Of a DNA stretch of 64,000 bases, positions 57,452 through 64,000 are shown piece after piece. Every line of letters starts with the position of its first letter. Positions within the stretch are counted from its first letter, which is position 1. The stretch spans positions 8,147,674 through 8,211,673 of the forward strand of contig OZ024811.1 of the NCBI GenBank assembly GCA_964017045.1. The letters run 5' to 3'. Origin of the DNA: Omphiscola glabra. Lineage: Eukaryota > Mollusca > Gastropoda > Lymnaeidae. Position numbers and translations under genes: made by a program. A model generated the notes under the pieces. It made no database searches, was not told the DNA's origin, and saw nothing but the letters and a program-made list of their open reading frames with translations.

Positions 57452-57510
57452 TGACGTCACAGCCAATCACAGATTATAATCCCCCGTCATTGTGACGCAG
57501 GCCAATCACA
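57452..57510 (+). promoter_or_regulatory. CRE/CCAAT cluster just downstream of exon 3a
   Basis: A perfect CRE octamer TGACGTCA (57452-57459) is followed by CCAAT (57463-57467). After about 40 bp a similar pair follows: TGTGACGC and then CCAAT (57502-57506). The shared block is roughly GTGACG..AGCCAATCACA, so it is a two-copy imperfect direct repeat. CREB/ATF plus NF-Y sites are typical of promoters, and this lies 40-100 bp after the exon 3a donor. It could be an intronic promoter or enhancer, an RNA-level splicing element, or a leftover of a repeat. Function is inferred only from motif content. Confidence 0.35.
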
Positions 57511-59155
57511 TCTTCACATTATTTGTTTCTGTCCTTTAAGCAGGGTAAAATCTCTAGAATACCACTCTTATACCTACACCCCCATCTAACCCATAGAAAA
57601 CAATTTCTATTCACCAGTAATGCTTTGTTTCGTTTATATTTTCTCTTCCTGTTAAAGTAATCTATTTTATTTTGTCGATTTAAAAATAAAAAATTTTTTA
57701 AAAAAATTAAAAAAATTATTATTTAAAATATGAGCGTTGTTTCGAAGAAATTCTAAAGTAGAATCTTAACAAAATGCGCTTTTCCGGTGAGAGGGGGCTT
57801 TAGTGAACGATTTCTTTATTGTTAGGAGATGGTCATTTAGCCCTGGAGATTGGCAATGTATTAATATTTAAAAAGTGTAAGGGTGGGCACAGTGTTAGAC
57901 AGGACATCTATTAAAGAATACCACTGTTGAGTTTTTCATTTATTGCAATACAAATTTATTTGACTTTTTGAAAGATTTACCCTCTAACGTTATGGTATCA
58001 CATCGCGATATTGAAATTCATTTTTGGCTCGTCCAATAAATAAAAATAACTAAAATGAGGCTCATTAATTACGTCCACCCAAATAGGGGGGGGGGGGGGG
58101 AAGTGAGCTGAAAACAAGTTTTAAAATTGTTGGCAAAAAATGGGGGGAAGGAGTTTAAATAAATTATCATCAACCATTATATTTTTTCTTTGATGTATGA
58201 AACGAAACATAAATAGGCCTAGATCATTCATTGCAAAATATTTGAATGGCTATAAAAGTTCTTATAATTTTAAATGTTCAGAACAGCACCTAAGAAAGTA
58301 CCATCGGCTTATTTAAGAACAAAACATACGATGTTCCCTGTCGAGCTCTAAGCATTAGAAATAGGATTTTTGAATTAAAAATAATTTATATTTTCGGGGG
58401 AAAAAGGGGGTGTAGCCCTTTTTAATATAATTAAATAAGAAGGTCGATAACAATTTGACCATTGTCACATGATTGGGGAGGGGGGGGGCAAAATGCCTAA
58501 AATTGTTGACATAATAAATAAACTGCCCCATAGGTGCTCAGGTGAGGCGTGGATGCTTGGGAAAGAATGGTCAAGAGTGCAACACGTCAGTAGTCTTAAG
58601 GGTATAATTATAACTGTCAAAACCTGGAGCATCCTCGACTCGTCGATTGGAAATAATTGTAATTTATACACCGTAACGAAGCAAGAATTAATACTGAGAG
58701 ACACTCATAACATATAGATAAGTGTAACTACCATTAATATGCATCTAAACATATTTTAGTAAATAATCTTATAAGCGCACGTTAAATCGCCTTCCGAGAA
58801 TCGTTAATGTAACTGTTTGAAGACATAATCTAGTGGGAGTTGTCTTTAAACGTTGGTATCCTTTAACTAGTTCAAACATTGTTACAAAGATCTGACTTAT
58901 TTCAAAACAACGCTCATCCTCAAAAATATGATAAAAGTTTTTGATCCCGAAAAAAATTGTTTATTTTTGGTTGCAATATTTTTTTAATATTAGTAGCAGT
59001 AGTATATTTTTGCTTTATTTCTTGTATGGTGAAAATTTGCCTAAAATGTTACGTAAAGATTTTCTGCTGCACCATAAAATGATGTTTTAAGTTTACTTTT
59101 CGCAGTTCATCTAATTTTTTTTACAGTTTAGTTGAGGAAAGTAGTTATTAAACGG
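57511..59155. other. Intron between exons 3a and 3b, no further feature
   Basis: AT-rich with A/T and G runs; no recognisable exon or element. Confidence 0.5.
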
Positions 59156-59159
59156 GGAT

Positions 59160-60540
59160 TTTTTGGTGGAGTGGGGGAAGGAGGAACACATATGGATTTG
59201 TTGGTGGAGTTTGGAGCTGGGGGAACAAGTATGAATGTGTTGAATGGTGTGGAATGGAGGAACAAGATATGAATTTTTTGGTGGAGTGTGGAAGGGAGGA
59301 ACAAGATATGGATTTTGTTTGTGGGGTGTGGAAGGGAGGAACAAGATATGGATTTCTTGGTGGAGTGTGGAAGGGAGGAACAAGATATGGATTTGTTGGT
59401 GGAGTTTGGTGCTAGGGAACAAGATATGGATTTGTTGGCGGGATGTGGAAGGGAGAAACAAGAATTGGATTTGTTGGTGGAGTGTGGAAGGGCTGAACAA
59501 GATATGGATTTGTTGAGTAATTTTTCAGCTGGTGAACAAATATGGATGTGTTAAATGGTGTGGAGGGGACGAACAAGATATGAATTTGTTGGTGGACGTT
59601 GGTGCTGGAGAACAAGATATGAATTTGTTGGTGGACGTTGGTGCTGGAGAACAATATATAAATTTGTTGGTGGACGTTGGTGCTGGAGAACAAGATATGA
59701 ATTTGTTGGTGGGCGTTGGTGCTGGAGAACAAGATATGGATTTGTTGGTGGACGTTGGTGCTGGAGAACAAGATATGAATTTGTTGGTGGACGTTGGTGC
59801 TGGAGAACAAGATATGAATTTGTTGGTGGACGTTGGTGCTGGAGAACAAGATATGAATTTGTTGGTGGACGTTGGTGCTGGAGAACAAGATATGAATTTG
59901 TTGGTGGACGTTGGTGCTGGAGAACAAGATATGAATTTGTTGGTGGACGTTGGTGCTGGAGAACAAGATATGAATTTGTTGGTGGACGTTGGTGCTGGAG
60001 AACAAGATATGGATTTGTTGGTGCGGTATGGAAGGGAGGAACAAGAATTGGATTTGTTGGTGGCATGTGTAAGGGAGGAATAAGATATAGATTTGTTGGT
60101 TGAGTAGTTTGGAGCTGGGGAACAAGTATGGATGTGTTGAATGATGTGGAAAGGAGGAACAAGATATGAATTTGTTGGTGGAGTGTGGAAGGGAGGAACA
60201 CGATATGGATTTGTTGGTGGGGTGTGGAAGGGAGGAACAAAATCTTTATTTGTTGGTGGAGTGTGGAAGGGAGGAACAAGATATGGAATTGTTGGTGGCG
60301 TAAGGAAAGGAGGAACAAGATATGGATTTGTTGGTGGTGTTTGGTGCTGGGGAACAAGATATGGATTTTTGGTGGAGTGATGAAAGGAGGAACAAGATAT
60401 GGATTTGTTGGTGGGGTGTGGAAGGGAGGAACAAGATATGGATTTGTTTGTGGAATTTGATGCTGGGGAAAAAGATATCGATTTTTTGGTGTAGTGTAGA
60501 GCTGGGGAACAAAATATGGATTTGTTGGTGGATTGAGAAA
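59160..60540. repeat. 39-bp minisatellite (about 35 copies) between alternative exons
   Basis: Units of about 39 bp with TTGTTGGTGGAGTGTGGAAG then GGAGGAACAAGATATGGA flank a homogeneous core (59580-60010). The core holds about 11 copies with GTTGGTGGACGTTGGTGCTG. The unit is a multiple of three, so several frames on both strands stay open (up to 373 codons of 13-residue repeats on the minus strand). No start context, domain or splice logic supports a protein. The + strand, which is the sense strand of the RBPMS-like gene, is strongly G/T-rich. Confidence 0.93.
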
Positions 60541-60854
60541 GGTATGGAACAACATCCAAATGTAGGAATAAGCTATTTGAATCTGTGGACATTATTGTGC
60601 TGCATTTGGAATAAGGCAAATTAATTGTTTGCTGGGGCAATATCAACGTCTTTTATTATGGAATATTGAACGTTTGGTTTAATATACACATTGGCGAATT
60701 GGGGTTATTGCTTTTAGTAATATCGATTTATTAAAATAAATAAAAATAAGGTGTTACGAGAGTTCTATATGACCGCATATAGGAATGATATGATGTAAGT
60801 ATGCTTGGTCATTTTCATGGGTGATATCAAAAAAAAAAAATTGTATAGGTATGA

Positions 60855-60980
60855 GTATTTGTTGGGGCAACTAGAGATGTTTGTTGGGGCAACTAGACAA
60901 GTTTGAAGGGGCAACTTGTCCAGTTTGTTGGGGCAACTAGGCACATTTTAGGGGCAACTAGGCAAGTTTGTTGGATATGA
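60855..60980. repeat. Repeat with TTTGTTGGGGCAACTAG
   Basis: About five imperfect copies of a ~24-bp unit. Confidence 0.75.
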
Positions 60981-61306
60981 TGACCATGAGATTAAATTGA
61001 AATCTAGTTTAATAAACATGGAAATCTGCCCTTTCCTAGAAAATGTCTCTGCTCCCATTACCCGACAACAATCATAACGAGAATGTACATGTGTCCGCCG
61101 GCCTTGGCTGTTGATAATGCATGCTACTGTTTACTGGGTGCACATATCAACTTATCCACTTAACCTACTAATAGTAAATGTGTGCATTTCTATGGGAATA
61201 AACTCTTGTGTCATAAGTTGTATTATTTTTTGTGTAAATGAAAGTCATATATTTTAATTTGTGAAACACTTCCTTTAAACGGTACTAAACGCATTACCAC
61301 GGTTTT

Positions 61307-61341
<35 letters not shown>

Positions 61342-62745
61342 TTTCCTGTATTGTCATTATTTGTGGATTAGTTTTTCTTTCGTTTTGTTATTTGTTTGTT
61401 TGTTTTGCTTGTTTGTTTTGGAAGCACTTACAGTTATGAAACTCAATTTAAAGCTATGAAACTCAAACAACCTTCACAAAAGAGATTTGCATTTTTCCGA
61501 GCTCAAACATTATTCATTTTATGATTTTTGTTTTTTAACCTTAAATAAAACATTAAACTCTACATTTTACTGGTTAAAAATGCAATGACTCCAAACACTA
61601 ATACAACTTTTCTGTTTTGTCAACAGCAATATGCAACTTTGCCGGTAAACAGGATTTACTTTTGACAATTTCGCCCTAAAAGACATTAAATTGACGGTAG
61701 TCAGAAGTGTTACAATTTAGAAGGAATCAGCTGCAAACATAATAGGGGTATAGCCATACCGTAACTATATGTTCCATCACTTATTGCAAGAGTCACTTCT
61801 ACAAAAGAAATGTATTTATTTATAGGCTCAAAATCCATGTAAAAAATCTAAGGTGCTGCTCTCAAACGAATTATTTCAGAATATATAATATCTAGATGAT
61901 GTAATTATATTCTAGCTATTGCAGTGCCTACTGTGGACACAGTCTGACTGCCGTCAATCGTATATGAATGTCTCCAATCGTCCATTATTCTCTTCACATT
62001 TCATAATTTTTCAGTGGCAATATTTTGGTTTTTGATTTTCATTTTCGCCATTTCACAATTTCTCGCTCATTTGTTCAGGATTACAACAAATAAATAGGAT
62101 TTTTTAAAAAAAGATTTTATTATTCGTTTTCAAGATAATTGCACCCACCCCCCCCCCCCCCCACGTGAAATATGAAGCCATTTCATACAGACTATTGGCA
62201 CCTGGTTCCACTTTTTATTTTGTCTTGGTCTGATTTCGTTGACAGCGAATCTTAAATTTGTGCGAAAGTCTTTCACTTAGCTTCAGTTCATAGACCTACC
62301 TAAATTCTCTTTGTTCCATATTTTTAGGTATATGAAGGTCTAAAAATATGAGTTCTCATATGATGATAGTATATAGCCCTAACATAGTTTTCCACTCTCA
62401 AAACTCATATCAAAATAACTTTACATCTACCAATCTCATATTTCACTTTCAAATAGCTTAAAATTTGCCACTCTCATAACTTACAGTCAGACATGAAAAT
62501 GCTTTTGACAATGATACTAATATATAAACCTTCAAGTTTATATGAACCATTTTCATGTCAGTCTGTCCGTTTGTGTGTTTTTGTGTGTGTGTGTCTTTGT
62601 GTGTTTTCCCTTATTTTACGCAGCTTCATCCGTTCAAATGTTCACTTTATTCTGTGTGAGCGTGTTTGTATGTTACAGATCCAAATATTCACTGTATTGT
62701 GTGTGTTACAGATCACTTTGCACCTCTCACACGTTTGTATTTCAG
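60981..62745. other. Intron sequence before exon 3b
   Basis: AT-rich; (GA)n at 61310-61338 and a C run at about 62148-62162. GT-rich words and an upstream TTACAGATC duplication lie just before the exon 3b acceptor. Confidence 0.5.
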
Positions 62746-62799
62746 GGCTATGAGGGCTCACTGCTTAAAATAACCAACAAAAATGGAAAGAACACATCT
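62746..62799 (+). CDS. RBPMS: RBPMS-like gene, canonical RRM exon 3b
   Basis: An 18-codon exon, GYEGSLLKITNKNGKNTS, between a TTTCAG acceptor and a GTAAGT donor, phase 0. It matches the canonical family segment that follows the LFR(A/P)(Y/F) motif: GYEGSL(L/I)K(V/L)T. It is the arthropod couch potato length rather than the shorter vertebrate loop. It encodes beta2 and the loop leading into PVGFVTF. Because it is closer to the family consensus than 57350-57412, it is probably the ancestral and default exon. It lies 5.3 kb after exon 3a and 0.9 kb before exon 4. Confidence 0.9.
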
Positions 62800-63727
62800 G
62801 TAAGTATCAAAGAAAGAATGATGTGCTGGTTTGTTGGACAGATTGGCAGATAGGTTGGCAGATAGACTGACAGATACGTTGACAGAGAGGTTGGAATCAG
62901 AGGTGCTTTTACGATTAAGCAAGACCAGGTTGCCGTCTAGGGCGGAAAAAGGGTGAAAAATTGTTAATTTGAAATCAAACAGCGAAAGACATTTAGCAAT
63001 TTTATTTTTTTTAATTTTATTTTTTTTTGGGGGGGGGGAATGTTTTAAGAATAATGGGGGAGTGGCGGGGAGTAAAAGGGAAGTGGCAGCATTTTCCTAT
63101 TTTCTCCTTATAGGCGGCAAAACACGGTTTGACACCTAGAAACGGCCCTGGTTGTCATACATAAATATGGCAGATGGATACGCAGAAAAATCAGCAAACA
63201 TATCATTTATAGCTGTCCACCTGCATTGAAAACACCCGAACAACTGAAATCCCCCCCCCCCCCACGGGATTAATTTGTCTGAAAGAAACACTGTCTAACA
63301 CAAACCGCCAGCTAAATATTCACTCTGCATGTGTGTGATATAAGTATATGTGTGCTCACATAACCATTCACAAATTTACGTCACAGTGTACAAGTGGCGA
63401 CATAACTCTTTCACTTTGAGTTGATTTATCCATTACAACAAGCGCTTTTAATTTAAAACCGAAACATGTTTATATAATTAAATTATTAATTTTTAAACAA
63501 CATTTTTATCATAACTTTTATGAGAGGCAGACAAAAAATTGTAGCCAATTTTTTTAATTTTAAATTTTTATTGTAATAATTATTTTAAGTATTTCATACA
63601 CCTTCTAGTATAAGTCATTATTTGTCATTAATAGGCTGAAAGCGCGATGCTATTAATGCTAACTATTTCAATGGTAACTTGATATCATTTTAATTTCTAA
63701 AAGTCATCGTATAACATTTCCCTTTAG
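62800..63727. other. Intron between exons 3b and 4
   Basis: GC-richer patch at 62905-63150 (CCAGGTTGCCGTCTAGGGCG ... GGCGGCAAAACACGG) that may be a degraded repeat. A C run lies at about 63252-63264. Otherwise AT-rich. Confidence 0.5.
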
Positions 63728-63790
63728 CCCGTTGGCTTTGTGACCTTCAACTCCAGGATGGCCGCCGAGACAGCCAAACAAGATTTGCAG
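63728..63790 (+). CDS. RBPMS: RBPMS-like gene, RRM exon 4 (beta3-alpha2)
   Basis: A 21-codon exon, PVGFVTFNSRMAAETAKQDL plus Q, with a TTTAG acceptor and a GTATGC donor, phase 0. PVGFVTF is the RNP1/beta3 strand, and the following residues form helix alpha2 as in couch potato (AKQDLQ is typical). The rest of the RRM (the segment usually read as RFDP...RLEFAK) and the C-terminal tail lie beyond the right edge, so the gene is partial here. Both exon 3a and exon 3b join to this exon in frame. Confidence 0.93.
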
Positions 63791-64000
63791 GTATGCCCTA
63801 GCAATACAGTGTCTAGATATCTTATAGTTAACGGTGGCTGAAATTAACAAAAAATTCTAAAAGATATAGAGAAGAATTATTATTTTAACATAAAATGTAT
63901 CTGATAAAGTTGTGTTTGTGCCCATCATACATTGATTACTTGAATGCAGACCAAATATTCCCTCCATTACCAAGTTCCGTTGGCTCAGTCAATTACATTC

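Noticed and set aside
58469..58717. 82-codon frame between the alternative exons
   Set aside because: The minus strand is open over almost the same span, with no motif and no suitable splice sites or phase to join the RRM exons.
59525..60646. 373-codon minus-strand frame of 13-residue repeats
   Set aside because: It comes from the 39-bp minisatellite; at least four frames on both strands are open over the same array, and there is no domain, signal or splice evidence.

Overview
The window is eukaryotic nuclear DNA, AT-rich and intron-rich, and most likely from a mollusc (gastropod-like lophotrochozoan). That assignment is an inference from the animal gene present and from the mix of Penelope-like, RTE-like and L2/CR1-like retroelements, hAT-like MITEs and Helitron-like elements. 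I see no bacterial operons, no rRNA or tRNA genes and no CRISPR array. Nearly all long open frames here are by-products of tandem repeats or of decayed transposons.

One host gene is recognisable, on the + strand of the right-hand part: an RBPMS/couch potato RNA-binding protein. A putative first coding exon (40205-40321) is followed by a 15.5-kb intron, then by RRM exon 2 (55841-55918). Next come two related in-frame versions of the next RRM exon (57350-57412 and 62746-62799), then an RRM exon with the PVGFVTF motif (63728-63790). The gene runs off the right edge. All junctions are phase 0 with GT/AG borders. The paired exons offer two alternative beta2/loop segments for the same RRM and are the most interesting protein-level observation.

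Left part (1-38 kb): no host gene recognised. It holds a Penelope-like element with RT and GIY-YIG remnants (about 2000-3711, minus), a compact 220-bp Helitron-like element (5584-5803, minus), a hAT-type MITE with target duplication (7266-7431), a MITE with long inverted repeats (15928-16201), and several LINE 3' fragments. A nested block at about 19380-25520 is a Helitron-related mosaic broken by an RTE-like LINE with an 11-bp target duplication and by an L2/CR1-like LINE. Many minisatellites lie between these.

Right part (38-64 kb): a 90-unit, indel-free 20-bp satellite (38281-40080) ends 125 bp before the putative start codon of the RBPMS gene. Intron 1 holds three head-to-tail Helitron-like elements (42099-46432), a further Helitron-related mosaic with a possible solo LTR inside it (46433-49350), a LINE endonuclease relic (about 51775-53222), two MITEs and several arrays. 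The introns around the alternative exons hold a 54-bp array, a CRE/CCAAT cluster and a 1.4-kb 39-bp array.

Tandem arrays make up roughly 10 kb of the window by my coordinates. Homology calls rest on reading translated motifs by eye; no database search was possible.
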